A stretch of DNA of 64,000 bases from Streptomyces bungoensis (lineage in GTDB: Bacteria > Actinomycetota > Actinomycetes > Streptomycetales > Streptomycetaceae). The stretch is taken from NCBI RefSeq assembly GCF_001514215.1, contig NZ_KQ948851.1, positions 62,001 through 126,000 on the forward strand. The letters run 5' to 3'. The translations under genes and the position numbers were made by a program. Below are positions 16,773 to 28,097 of the stretch, one piece after another. Numbering within the stretch: position 1 is the stretch's first letter; the number at the start of each line of letters is the position of its first letter. The notes under the pieces were generated by a model. The model saw only the letters and a program-made list of their open reading frames with translations, was not told the DNA's origin and did not search any database.

Positions 16773-18260
16773 TCAGCCGGTGCAGCCCGAGTCGGCGATC
16801 ACGTAGTAGCCGGGCGAGGTCTGCTCGAGGGTGTGCGTGGTGAAGGTGTTCCACAGCCCCATGGCCTGCTGCGATCCCTGGGCGTAGGTGTAGCCGCCGC
16901 TCTGGTGGGCGCGCCCGGCGACCGTGTGGTCGTAGTTGCTCGCCGTGTCGCAGGTGGGGGTGAAGCCGGTGGTGGTCGCCGTCACCGCGGCCGAGGCGGC
17001 GCCCGCGGTACCCGAGGAGTCGACGGCGGCCACGGTGTACCGGTACGCCGTCCCGGTGGCCAGGCCGGTGTCGGTGTAGCCGGCCGACGCGGTGGTGCCG
17101 ACCTTCGTGCCGCCCCGGAAGACCTGGTAGGAGGCCGCGCCGTCGACCGCGTTCCAGGTCAGGGAGGCGGTGGTGTCGGTGGTCCCGGTGACGGTCAGCC
17201 CCGTGGGGGCCGGCAGCGCGCCGGTGCCCGTACCGCCGCCGTCGAGTCCCCAGAACCGGGCGGTGTGGTAGCTGGAGCAGATGGTGTCGAGGTAGTAGGT
17301 GCCGGTGCTGCCGCACTGCTCGGTGCCGCTGCCGGGGTCGACCGCGAGCCCGTGGGCCATGCCGGAGATCGAGTAGACCTCGACCGCGGGCCGCCCGGAA
17401 CCGTCGTCGTAGACGCTCAGGGTGGTGCCGCCGGTCAGGCTCTCCGTGCGGGAGGGGGTCTGGCCGATGCCCCACACGTTCGTCCACTGGTCGCGCAGCT
17501 CGGTGGCGTTGGCGGGTGCCACGGTGGTGTCGGAGGTGCCCTGCCAGATCGCCACGCGCGGCCACGAGGTGGTTCCGGCGGGGGCGGCGGAGCGCACCAG
17601 GTCGCCCCACTGGGCCGGGGTCCTGTCCGGCGGGCTGTACATGCACGTGTAGGCCGAGGCGGTGTCGTTCGCGCAGTACGCGGGCAGGCCGGAGTCGATG
17701 GAGCCGCCCGCGAAGACGTCGGGGTAGGCGGCGAGCATGTTCGCGGTCATGCCGGCGCCCGCCGACAGGCCGGTGATGTAGACCCGGCCGGTGTCGCTGC
17801 CGTACTGCGCGACGGCCTTGTCGACCATCTGCTTGATCGACAGGGCCTCGCCCTGGCCGCGCGTGGTGTCACCCGGCTGGAACCAGTTGAAGCAGGAGTT
17901 GCCGTTGTTCGCGCTGCTCGTCTGCGGGAAGACCAGCGCGAAGCCGTAGAGGTCGGCGAACTTCGGCCAGCCGGAGTGGTCGTAGTAGTCGCTCGCGCTC
18001 TGCGTGCAGCCGTGCAGGGCGATCACCAGGGGCCTGCCCGCGGACAGGCCGGCGGGCGCGTACTCGTACATGGAGAGGTTGCCGGGGTTCGTGCCGAACC
18101 CGGTGACCTGGGTCAGGCCCGCGGCGGACGCCTGCGGTCCGGCGGCGACCAGGCCGGCGGTCAGCGCCAGGGCGCCCGCCGCGGCGGTGACCCAGCGGCG
18201 GACGCCCCGGACGAGGCGACTTACCTCGGTGGAACGGTGTGGAGGGTAGGGCTGGCCCAT
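16773..18260 (-). CDS. Secreted PHB depolymerase-type esterase with fibronectin III domain
   Basis: 495 residues. A basic N-terminus, hydrophobic core (AAAGALALTAGLVAA) and ASAAG cleavage region near residue 47 form a Sec/Tat-type signal peptide. Residues ~50-335 are an esterase_PHB domain: LVIALHGCTQSASDYYDHSG (oxyanion region), lipase-box serine in YITGLSAGAGMTANML, and the catalytic histidine region SISGMAHGLAVD. Residues ~350-435 are an FN3 module (APTGLTVTGTTDTTASLTW). The last ~60 residues, with two cysteines, form a small domain, perhaps polymer-binding. Such enzymes hydrolyse extracellular short-chain polyhydroxyalkanoate to 3-hydroxybutyrate. Divergent from the dehydrogenase and transporter genes that would use the product. 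RBS AGGAGG is good. Confidence 0.9.
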   Translation of the reverse strand: MGQPYPPHRSTEVSRLVRGVRRWVTAAAGALALTAGLVAAGPQASAAGLTQVTGFGTNPGNLSMYEYAPAGLSAGRPLVIALHGCTQSASDYYDHSGWPKFADLYGFALVFPQTSSANNGNSCFNWFQPGDTTRGQGEALSIKQMVDKAVAQYGSDTGRVYITGLSAGAGMTANMLAAYPDVFAGGSIDSGLPAYCANDTASAYTCMYSPPDRTPAQWGDLVRSAAPAGTTSWPRVAIWQGTSDTTVAPANATELRDQWTNVWGIGQTPSRTESLTGGTTLSVYDDGSGRPAVEVYSISGMAHGLAVDPGSGTEQCGSTGTYYLDTICSSYHTARFWGLDGGGTGTGALPAPTGLTVTGTTDTTASLTWNAVDGAASYQVFRGGTKVGTTASAGYTDTGLATGTAYRYTVAAVDSSGTAGAASAAVTATTTGFTPTCDTASNYDHTVAGRAHQSGGYTYAQGSQQAMGLWNTFTTHTLEQTSPGYYVIADSGCTG

Positions 18261-18566
18261 GTCGGCTGCCTCCTGAGGTGGGGAACACGGGGGCGTGCAT
18301 CATCTGCGTGTCCATGCCACCGACGGCATGGGTGGGGCCCCCAGGGTTCACAGGGGCGCTGTGTAGGGGCCATCCATGGCCGCGCCCGCCACCAGGCCGA
18401 TGTCCCCGGAGCCCGGGGAGGCAAGCCCCTTCCCGGCCACGTCGGTCCCCTTCTCCCCGCTTCTCCCCGAGCGGTCCCCTATAGCGGTGGAAGCCACTAC
18501 CCGACGTCGCTTTGTGGTGGTCGTCCACATGGGAGGAGTCCGGCGTGCTCCCTACTGTTTCCGGCC
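18261..18566. promoter_or_regulatory. Divergent intergenic region between depolymerase and BDH genes
   Basis: 306 bp without a convincing gene. It must hold the promoters of both the depolymerase (-) and the dehydrogenase-transporter operon (+). A small inverted repeat CCATGCC-N6-GGCATGG lies near 18314-18333, and the stretch 18430-18490 is pyrimidine-rich on the + strand. No clear -35/-10 pair could be assigned. The PucR-type regulator at 20900 is a candidate binder. Confidence 0.45.
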
Positions 18567-19361
18567 ATGACGAACACATTTCCCGCCCCGGCCTCCCTGC
18601 CGCCGCCCACCACCGCCGTCGACCTGAGCGGTCGTACGGCGCTGGTGACCGGCGGCGGCAGCGGCATCGGCCGGGCCTGCGCGTTCGCCCTGGCGCAGGC
18701 CGGGGCGTTCGTGCACGTGGTCGACCGGGACGCCGACGCCGCCAAGGCCGTCGCGGAGGTCACCGGCGGCGAGGCGCACGTCGTCGACCTCGCGGACCCG
18801 GGCGCCGTCGACCTCCTCCCGGCCGGGACCGACATCCTGGTCAACAACGCCGGACTGCAGCACGTGGCCCCGATCCCCGAGTTCCCGCCGGAGCGCTTCG
18901 AGCTGATCCAGAAGGTCATGGTCACGGCGCCGTTCCTGCTGATGCGCCGGGCCCTGCCGCACATGTACGCGCGCGACTGGGGCCGGATCGTCAACGTCTC
19001 CAGCGTCCACGGCCTGCGGGCCAGCGCCTACAAGTCGGCCTACGTCGCCGCCAAGCACGCCCTGGAGGGGCTGAGCAAGGTCGCCGCGATCGAGGGCGCC
19101 CCCCACGGTGTCACCAGCAACTGCGTCAATCCCGGATACGTCCGCACCCCGCTCGTCGAGGGCCAGATCCGGGACCAGGCCGCCGCGCACGGCATCGGCG
19201 AGGACGACGTGCTCGCCGACGTCCTGCTGGCCCGCTCGCCGGTCAAGCGGCTTCTGGAGTCCGAGGAGGTGGCCGCCGCCGTGCTCTGGCTGTGCGGTCC
19301 GCACTCCGGCTACCTCACCGGAGCGTCCCTGCCGCTCGACGGCGGCTGGACCGCCGGCTGA
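18567..19361 (+). CDS. 3-hydroxybutyrate dehydrogenase (SDR)
   Basis: 264 residues. Classical short-chain dehydrogenase: TGGGSGIGRACAFAL (NAD site, ~28-42), NNAGLQHVAPIPEF (~92-105), the catalytic serine in IVNVSSVHGLRAS and the Y-x3-K pair in YKSAYVAAKHALEGLSKV (~152-169). GLQHVAPIPEFP, VNPGYVRTPLVE and the ending LPLDGGWTAG match 3-hydroxybutyrate dehydrogenases rather than generic SDRs. It would oxidise 3-hydroxybutyrate to acetoacetate in the cytoplasm, feeding the CoA-transferase at 15157-16594. First gene of an operon with the transporter and probably the GAF-PucR regulator. Confidence 0.88.
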   Translation: MTNTFPAPASLPPPTTAVDLSGRTALVTGGGSGIGRACAFALAQAGAFVHVVDRDADAAKAVAEVTGGEAHVVDLADPGAVDLLPAGTDILVNNAGLQHVAPIPEFPPERFELIQKVMVTAPFLLMRRALPHMYARDWGRIVNVSSVHGLRASAYKSAYVAAKHALEGLSKVAAIEGAPHGVTSNCVNPGYVRTPLVEGQIRDQAAAHGIGEDDVLADVLLARSPVKRLLESEEVAAAVLWLCGPHSGYLTGASLPLDGGWTAG

Positions 19362-19425
19362 CCCCCGGCCGCGCCGTCCCGTTCCACCCCCGTCCCCCGT
19401 ACTCCGTTCGAAACCCGGTGAACCC

Positions 19426-20793
19426 ATGTCCGACACCACCACGCCGAGAGGCGGCATCGCCCGCATCGTGGCCGCGAGCCTGATCGGCACCACCATCGAG
19501 TGGTACGACTTCTTCCTCTACGGCTCGGCCGCCGCCCTGGTGTTCAACACCCAGTTCTTCCCCACCGCCGACCCGCTGGTGGGCACGCTGATCGCCTTCA
19601 TCACGTACGCCATCGGGTTCGTGGCCCGGCCGCTGGGCGGTGTCGTCTTCGGCCACTTCGGCGACAAGATCGGCCGCAAGAGGCTGCTCGTCGTCAGCCT
19701 GCTCATGATGGGCGGCGCCACCTTCGCCATGGGCCTGCTGCCCACCTACGGGAGCATCGGCGTCGGGGCGCCGATCCTGCTGACCGTGCTGCGCCTGGTC
19801 CAGGGCTTCGCGCTCGGCGGCGAATGGGGCGGGGCCGTGCTCATCGTCTCCGAGCACGGCGGGGCCGAGCACCGCGGCTTCTGGGCGTCCTGGCCGCAGG
19901 CCGGCGCCCCGGGCGGAAACCTTCTGGCCACCGGCGTGCTGGCGCTGCTCGCCGCCGTCCAGTCCGACGCCGCCTTCCTGTCCTGGGGCTGGCGCGTGCC
20001 CTTCCTGCTCTCCGGTGTCCTGGTGATGATCGGGCTGTGGATCCGGATCTCCGTCACCGAGTCCCCGGTGTTCCTGGCCGCGCAGGCCAAGGCCGAGGCC
20101 GAGGCCGCCGAGGGCGCCAAGGAGACCGCCCCCGTCGTCCAGGTGTTCCGCCGCAGCCGGCGCGAGGTCCTGTCGGCCATCGGCACCCGGTTCGGCGAGA
20201 ACATCTCGTACTACATCCTCACCTCCTTCATCCTGGTGTACGTCACCGTCCACCTGGGACTGCCGAAGAGCACGGCGCTGAACGCGGTCCTGATCGGCTC
20301 CGCCGTCCACTTCGTCACCATCCCGCTGTGGGGCGCCCTGTCCGACCGCATCGGCCGCCGGCCGGTGACCCTGATCGGCTCGGTGGGCATGGCCGCCTGG
20401 GCGTTCGCCTTCTTCGGCATCGTCGACTCGAAGTCGTCCGCCGAGATCACCCTCGCGGTCATCGCCGGACTGCTGCTGCACGGCGCCATGTACGGGCCGC
20501 AGGCCGCCTTCATCTCCGAGATGTTCGACACCCGGGTCCGCTACTCCGGCGCCTCCATGGGAGCCCAGCTCGCCTCCATCGTCGCCGGCGCCCTCGCCCC
20601 GATCATCGCCGTCGACCTGCTCAAGAACTACGGCTCCGCCACCCCCGTCAGCGTCTACCTGTGCGCGGCGGCCGTGGTCACCACCCTCACCGTCGCCGTC
20701 ACCCGGGAGACCCGGGGCCGCGACCTGACCCGCGCCGAGACCGAGGACACCGCGGACCCGGCGCCCGCCGTCACCGCGGGCGACCCGGCGTAG
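19426..20793 (+). CDS. MHS family major facilitator transporter, probably for 3-hydroxybutyrate
   Basis: 455 residues, 12 membrane helices. Metabolite:H+ symporter signatures: TTIEWYDFFLYGSAAALVFN (~21-40), ARPLGGVVFGHFGDKIGRKR (~64-83), QGFALGGEWGGAVLI (~120-134) and a second DRIGRRPVTLIG loop (~302-313). This subfamily carries organic acids such as shikimate, proline betaine and short hydroxy acids. Position between a 3-hydroxybutyrate dehydrogenase and a PucR-like regulator, opposite a secreted PHB depolymerase, suggests uptake of 3-hydroxybutyrate; that is inference. The ATG is 65 bp after the dehydrogenase stop. Confidence 0.87.
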   Translation: MSDTTTPRGGIARIVAASLIGTTIEWYDFFLYGSAAALVFNTQFFPTADPLVGTLIAFITYAIGFVARPLGGVVFGHFGDKIGRKRLLVVSLLMMGGATFAMGLLPTYGSIGVGAPILLTVLRLVQGFALGGEWGGAVLIVSEHGGAEHRGFWASWPQAGAPGGNLLATGVLALLAAVQSDAAFLSWGWRVPFLLSGVLVMIGLWIRISVTESPVFLAAQAKAEAEAAEGAKETAPVVQVFRRSRREVLSAIGTRFGENISYYILTSFILVYVTVHLGLPKSTALNAVLIGSAVHFVTIPLWGALSDRIGRRPVTLIGSVGMAAWAFAFFGIVDSKSSAEITLAVIAGLLLHGAMYGPQAAFISEMFDTRVRYSGASMGAQLASIVAGALAPIIAVDLLKNYGSATPVSVYLCAAAVVTTLTVAVTRETRGRDLTRAETEDTADPAPAVTAGDPA

Positions 20794-20899
20794 CCTCACG
20801 TCCCACGCGAGCCACCCGGTCCGCCCCGGCGACAGCAGGACGCCGGCGGGCCGGGTCGCACCCGCTCCCGTCACCGGACCACGCCAAGGAGGAGGCGCC

Positions 20900-22864
20900 A
20901 TGGCCGCCGGCCGCCCCGCCCCCGCCGACACCCCGGGGCCCGCCGCGGTGGCCGTGCGCCGGCTGCTGGACCTCCTGGCCGCCGACGCGCCCGCCCAGGA
21001 ACTCGCGGCCCAGCCGGCCCGCCTGCGCGCCGCCGGGGCGGACCCCGCGGACCTCACGTGGACCGAGGCGGCCACCGGGGCCGCCCTCACCGTGCGGCGC
21101 GTGCTCGACCAGTACCGCCGCCGCGAGGCGGAACTCGTCGCGCTGTACGACACCGCGGGCGACCTGGCCGGGCTGCGGGACCTCGACGCGGTGCTGCGCG
21201 CCATCGTCCGCCGGGCCAGGACCCTGCTCGGCGCCGACGTCGCCTACCTGACCCTGAACGACCCGGCCGCCCGCGACACGTTCATGAGGGTCACCGACGG
21301 GTCCGTCTCCGCGGCCTTCCAGCAGCTGCGCCTGGGCCTGGGGGAGGGGCTGGGCGGCCTGGTCGCGCAGACCGCCCGGCCCTACGCCAGCCGCGACTAC
21401 CGCACCGACGCGCGCTTCCACCACACGGGCGCCATCGACGACGGGGTGGCCGAGGAGGGGCTGCGCGGCATCCTGGGCGTCCCGCTGCGCGTGGGCGAGG
21501 AGATCATCGGCGTGCTGTTCGCGGCCGACCGCACCCCGCGCGAGTTCACCCCCGACGCCATCGCCCTCCTCGGCTCGCTCGCCGACCACGCCGCCGTCGC
21601 GATCGACACCGCCCGCCTGCTGGAGGGCCAGCGCACCGCCCTCGCCCGTGTGGAGGCGGCCAACGAGACGGCCCGCGCCCACAGCGAGGCGCTGCGCCGC
21701 GCCTCCGACGCACACGACCGCCTCACCAAGCTCGTGCTGCGCGGCGCCGGCATCGACGACGTGGCGGCGGAGATCGCGACCCTGCTCGGCGGCGGGCTGG
21801 CCGTCCACGACACCGACGGCAGCGAACTGGCCCGGGCCGACACCGACCCGGTCACGCCCCGCGCCGAGGCCCTGGCCGCCTCCCGCGCCGACGGCCGCGC
21901 GGTGCTCGCGGACTCCCAGTGGACCTGCGCGGTGCTGGCCGGGACCGAGCCGCTCGGCAGCATCACCCTGACCCGGCGCACGGACCTGTCCGAGGCGGAC
22001 CGCCGCCTGTTCGAGCGGGCGGCGCTGGTCACCGCGCTCCTGCTGCTGATGCGCCGGTCCGTGGCCGAGACCGAGGACCGGGTGCGCGGCGAACTCCTCG
22101 ACGACCTGCTCGCCGGCCCGTCGCCGGCGGCACGCTGGGACAGCGGCAGCCTGACCCTGCGCGCCCGCCGCCTCGGCGTCGACCTGAACCGGCCGCACGC
22201 CGTCGCCGTCCTCGACTGCGACCCGTCCCTGCGCTCCCGGCTGACGGCCGAGACCGCCCGCAGGGCCCGCTTCCTCGACGGCCTGGCCGGAACCCGGCAG
22301 GGCCACGCCGTGCTGCTGGTGCCCTGCGACCGGCCCGGCACGCTGGCCGCCACCCTGGCCGCGGACCTCACCCGCGTGCTCGGATCCCCCGTGACGGTGG
22401 GCGCCGCCGGCCCCGGGCACGGACCGGACCGCCTCCCGGCGATCCACGCCGAGGCCCTGCGCTGCCTGCGGGCGCTGCACGCGCTCGACCGCACGGGCGA
22501 CGGCGCCGACATCGCCGACCTGGGCTTCCTCGGCGTTCTCCTCGGCAACCGCGCCGACGTCGCCCCGTACGTCGAGCGGGTCCTCGGCCCCGTCCTCGCC
22601 TACGACGCCGAGCGCGGCACCGAACTGCTGCGCACCCTGCGCGCCTACTACGAGCAGGGAACCAGCCTCTCCCGCGCCAAGGAGGCCCTGCACGTCCACG
22701 TCAACACGGTCGTCCAGCGCCTGGACCGCGTCGCGCAGCTGCTCGGGCCGGACTGGAACACGCCGGCCAGGGCCCTGGAGACCCAGCTGGCGCTCCGCCT
22801 GCTCCAGCTCACCCGCGACGCGGACGCCGGACCGGGCGCCCGGCCCGGCCCGTGCGGGGCATGA
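20900..22864 (+). CDS. GAF-domain PucR/CdaR-type transcriptional regulator
   Basis: 654 residues, ATG preceded by AAGGAGGAGG. Residues ~75-105 form a helix, ~105-235 a GAF sensor domain (GLGEGLGGLVAQTARPYASR; GILGVPLRVGEEIIGVLFAADR), then a coiled coil (~235-270), a second sensor-like region (~275-385) and a C-terminal PucR helix-turn-helix (~585-640) containing LRAYYEQGTSLSRAKEAL and VHVNTVVQRLDRVAQLLG. In the family, the GAF domain binds a small-molecule inducer. Downstream of the 3-hydroxybutyrate dehydrogenase and transporter genes, it probably controls this regulon, including the divergent depolymerase. Confidence 0.88.
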   Translation: MAAGRPAPADTPGPAAVAVRRLLDLLAADAPAQELAAQPARLRAAGADPADLTWTEAATGAALTVRRVLDQYRRREAELVALYDTAGDLAGLRDLDAVLRAIVRRARTLLGADVAYLTLNDPAARDTFMRVTDGSVSAAFQQLRLGLGEGLGGLVAQTARPYASRDYRTDARFHHTGAIDDGVAEEGLRGILGVPLRVGEEIIGVLFAADRTPREFTPDAIALLGSLADHAAVAIDTARLLEGQRTALARVEAANETARAHSEALRRASDAHDRLTKLVLRGAGIDDVAAEIATLLGGGLAVHDTDGSELARADTDPVTPRAEALAASRADGRAVLADSQWTCAVLAGTEPLGSITLTRRTDLSEADRRLFERAALVTALLLLMRRSVAETEDRVRGELLDDLLAGPSPAARWDSGSLTLRARRLGVDLNRPHAVAVLDCDPSLRSRLTAETARRARFLDGLAGTRQGHAVLLVPCDRPGTLAATLAADLTRVLGSPVTVGAAGPGHGPDRLPAIHAEALRCLRALHALDRTGDGADIADLGFLGVLLGNRADVAPYVERVLGPVLAYDAERGTELLRTLRAYYEQGTSLSRAKEALHVHVNTVVQRLDRVAQLLGPDWNTPARALETQLALRLLQLTRDADAGPGARPGPCGA

Positions 22865-22897
22865 CGCCGGGCCGCCCCGGTGCACCGGGGCGGTGCG

Positions 22898-23893
22898 TCA
22901 GGACTCCCGCCGCCCCGACCCGAACGCCCGCAGGATGCCCTCCGCGGCCAGCGTCGCCGTCAACGTGCCCTCCCTGACCCGCTGTTCCAGGCCGGGAGCG
23001 GCCTCGCGCACCCCGGGGCTCGCGTGCAGCCGCCCCAGCAGCTCGTCGCGGACCATCGACCACGTCCAGTCGACCTGCTGCTCCCGCCGCTTGGCGGTGA
23101 GCCGGCCGGTGGAGTCCAGGAGCGTGCGGTGCTGCTCCAGCCGCTCCCAGACCGTCTCCAGCCCGGTCGACTCCCGGGCGCTGCAGTGCAGGACCGGCGG
23201 GGTCCAGAACGCGTCCTTGCCGTGCATGAGCCGCAGCGCGCCCGCCAGTTCCCGGGCCGCCGCCCGCGCGTCCCGCTCGTGGGGGCCGTCGGCCTTGTTC
23301 ACGGCGATCACGTCGGCCAGCTCCAGGACGCCCTTCTTGATGCCCTGGAGCTGGTCGCCGGTGCGGGCCAGGGTGAGCAGGAGGAAGGAGTCGACCATGT
23401 TCGCGACCGCGGTCTCGGACTGGCCGACGCCGACGGTCTCCACGAGGACCACGTCGTAGCCCGCCGCCTCCATGACCACGATCGACTCCCTGGTCGCCTT
23501 GGCGACCCCGCCCAGCGTGCCCGCGCTGGGGGAGGGCCGGACGAAGGCGTCCGGATCGACCGCGAGCCGTTCCATCCGCGTCTTGTCGCCGAGGATCGAA
23601 CCGCCGGTGCGGGTGGAGGAGGGGTCCACGGCCAGGACGGCGACCCGGTGGCCCAGCGAGGTCAGCAGGGTGCCGAACGCGTCGATGAACGTCGACTTGC
23701 CGACACCCGGCACCCCGCTCACGCCGATCCGCCGCGCCCGGCCGCTGTGCGGGAGCAGCTCGGTGAGCAACTCCTGCGCCAGCGCCCGGTGCTGCGGACG
23801 GGTGGACTCGACGAGGGTGATGGCGCGGGCCACCAGGGCCCGCTTCCCGTCGAGCACACCCTTCACATACGTGTCGAGATCGATCGGTGCCAT
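22898..23893 (-). CDS. meaB: Methylmalonyl-CoA mutase-associated GTPase MeaB
   Basis: 331 residues. G3E-type P-loop GTPase: [21 protein letters not shown] (Walker A, ~56-76), [23 protein letters not shown] (split across ~86-108), [20 protein letters not shown] (Walker B region) and NKADG (base recognition). MeaB/ArgK proteins guard B12 loading and rescue of methylmalonyl-CoA mutase. It starts six bases after the mutB stop, so meaB, mutB and mutA form one operon. The ATG at 23893 is chosen over the much longer open frame, which reads antisense of nothing real. Confidence 0.95.
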   Translation of the reverse strand: MAPIDLDTYVKGVLDGKRALVARAITLVESTRPQHRALAQELLTELLPHSGRARRIGVSGVPGVGKSTFIDAFGTLLTSLGHRVAVLAVDPSSTRTGGSILGDKTRMERLAVDPDAFVRPSPSAGTLGGVAKATRESIVVMEAAGYDVVLVETVGVGQSETAVANMVDSFLLLTLARTGDQLQGIKKGVLELADVIAVNKADGPHERDARAAARELAGALRLMHGKDAFWTPPVLHCSARESTGLETVWERLEQHRTLLDSTGRLTAKRREQQVDWTWSMVRDELLGRLHASPGVREAAPGLEQRVREGTLTATLAAEGILRAFGSGRRES

Positions 23894-23898
23894 CGGCG

Positions 23899-26072
<2,174 letters not shown>

Positions 26073-26073
<1 letters not shown>

Positions 26074-27881
26074 CAGGACACTCCCATGCGGTCGAGGGTC
26101 GCGGAGAGCACGTCTATGGCGTCGCAGCCCGCGAAGACGTACGAGTCGATGCCGGAGTAGTCGGCCGGACGCCCCGCCAGGACGACGTGCCGGGCCCCGG
26201 CCGCGCGCAGCGACTCGGCGGTCCGCTCGGCCTGTTCGGCGTACACGGCGTCGCTGGAGCACAGCACGGCCTCGGTGGCCCCGCTGTCCTCGAAGCGGCC
26301 CCCGGTGACCGGCTCGATGCCGCCCGCCTGGAAGAGGTTGGCGGCGAACGTCGAGCGGGCCGTGTACGCGGCGGGCGAGCCGAGCGTGGCGAGGAAGATC
26401 CGGGGGCGCGCGCCGGTCGCCGCCAGGTGGGCGTCGGAGCGGGCGCGCAGCTCCTCGTACGCCTCGTCGCGGCGCACCCGCGGCAGCCCGCCGGAGGGCG
26501 GCTCGGGCGCGGGCGTGCGCTCCACCGGCTTCTCCGACAGCAGCGGGAACTCGCTGACGCCGGTGATGGGTTCGCGCCGTTTGGCGAGCCGCTTGGAGCG
26601 CTCCGCCCACGTCGTCGCCAGGTCCGTGCGCAGCCGGCCCGAGCGCAGCACGGCCGCCAGGCCGCCGTCCCGCTCGATGGTCCGGAAGAACGACCAGGCG
26701 GCCTCGGCGAGTTCGTCGGTGAGCCGCTCCACGTACCAGGAGCCGCCCGCCGGGTCGATGACCCGGGCCAGGTGGGACTCCTCGACGAGGATCGTGGAGG
26801 TGTTGCGCGCGATGCGGCGGGCGAACGCGTCCGGCAGGCCGAGGGCGTGGTCGAACGGCAGCACGGTCACGGAGTCCGCGCCGCCGACCCCGGCGGCCAG
26901 CGTCGCGACCGTCGTGCGGAGCATGTTCACCCACGGGTCGCGGCGGGTCATCATCACCGGCGAGGTCACCACGTGCTGCGCCTGCGCGCCGGCCTCCGGC
27001 GCCCCGCACACCTCGGCGACCCGCGCCCACAGCCGGCGCGCCGCGCGCAGCTTGGCGATGGTCAGGAACTGGTCGGCGGTGGCCGCGTACCGGAACTCCA
27101 GCTGGGCGGCGGCCGCTTCGACGCCGAGCCCCGCCTCCGTCAGCTCCCGCAGGTAGGCCACGCCGGTGGCCAGGGAGGCGCCCAGCTCCTGCGCGGCCGA
27201 GCCGCCCGCCTCGTGGTACGGCAGCGCGTCGACCGTCAGCGTGCGCAGGCCCGGGTGGGTCCCGGCGCAGCGCGCGGCCAGCGCGGCGAACGGCGCGAAG
27301 TCCAGCGGGGTGCCGGTGCGGGCCTCGTGGCCGAGCGGGTCGGCGCCCAGGTTGCCGCGCACCGCCTTGGGGTCGGCGCCCGTCTCCTCGTACCGGCGCA
27401 GCAGCGCCTCGGCGGCGGCCTCCGTCTCGCGGCCCGCCTCCAGGACGACCGGCGCCAGGTCGAGGTGGACGCCGTCGAGTGCCCGGCCGAGGTCGGCGAC
27501 CGGGATGCCGCCCTCGCCCAGCACCAGCCACAGCGAGGTGACGCCGTTCTCCAGGTCCGCCAGCACGGCGCCGTCGGCGAGCGCCGCGTGCCGCTGCCGG
27601 ACGTCCCAGCCGCCCGCGGTGGCGCCCTCGGGGCGGCCGCCGCGCACGTACGGGGCGAAGCCGGGCAGGCCGGGGTCGGGCGCGGCGTCGCGCGCGGTGT
27701 ACAGGGGCCGGGTGCGCAGCCCGTCCTCGAGCGTCGTGGACAGGGCGTCCTCAGCTGCCGCTCCCGAGACTTCCCGGCCCGACTTGCGCAGCACACCCTC
27801 GACCAGGCGTTGCCACTGCTCGTGTGTCGCGTCAGGGAACTCGGCGGCCAGTGGGAGCCCGTCGTCAGGCAGGACCGTCAT
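26073..27881 (-). CDS. mutA: Methylmalonyl-CoA mutase small (beta) subunit
   Basis: 602 residues. It is homologous to the large subunit but catalytically degenerate: WDVRQRHA replaces the substrate-binding motif, while [28 protein letters not shown] (two adjacent stretches) and [15 protein letters not shown] keep the barrel fold. The C-terminal B12-like domain lacks DxHxxG ([19 protein letters not shown]), as expected for the non-catalytic subunit. First gene of mutA-mutB-meaB. A start at 27881 is chosen because [18 protein letters not shown] is conserved; the frame is open further upstream. Confidence 0.94.
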
Positions 27882-28053
27882 GGCTCGGATGCTAGGGCAG
27901 GGCACTCGACCGGGAGCAGAGCGGGGCTTGTGACGTTTCCCTCGCCGTGGTTGTGACCTGTGCCTCCCCGGACCGGGAGTGCCCGTTTTCCTCCGGTTGG
28001 TGCGGCTGTCCGCCGAGGTCCGGGAGGCGTCGGGCGCGCCGTGGGCGGACATG

Positions 28054-28087
28054 CCGGCGACCGGGCCGGCGGGGGCCCGGTCGCCGG
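28054..28087. terminator. Terminator of the membrane glycosyltransferase-like gene
   Basis: Perfect 14-bp inverted repeat (CCGGCGACCGGGCC / GGCCCGGTCGCCGG) with a 6-base loop, ten bases past the minus-strand stop at 28098. It separates that gene from mutA; the remaining ~170 bp (27882-28053) would hold the mutA promoter, for which no clear hexamers were found. Confidence 0.85.
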
Positions 28088-28097
28088 TGACGCCGGC

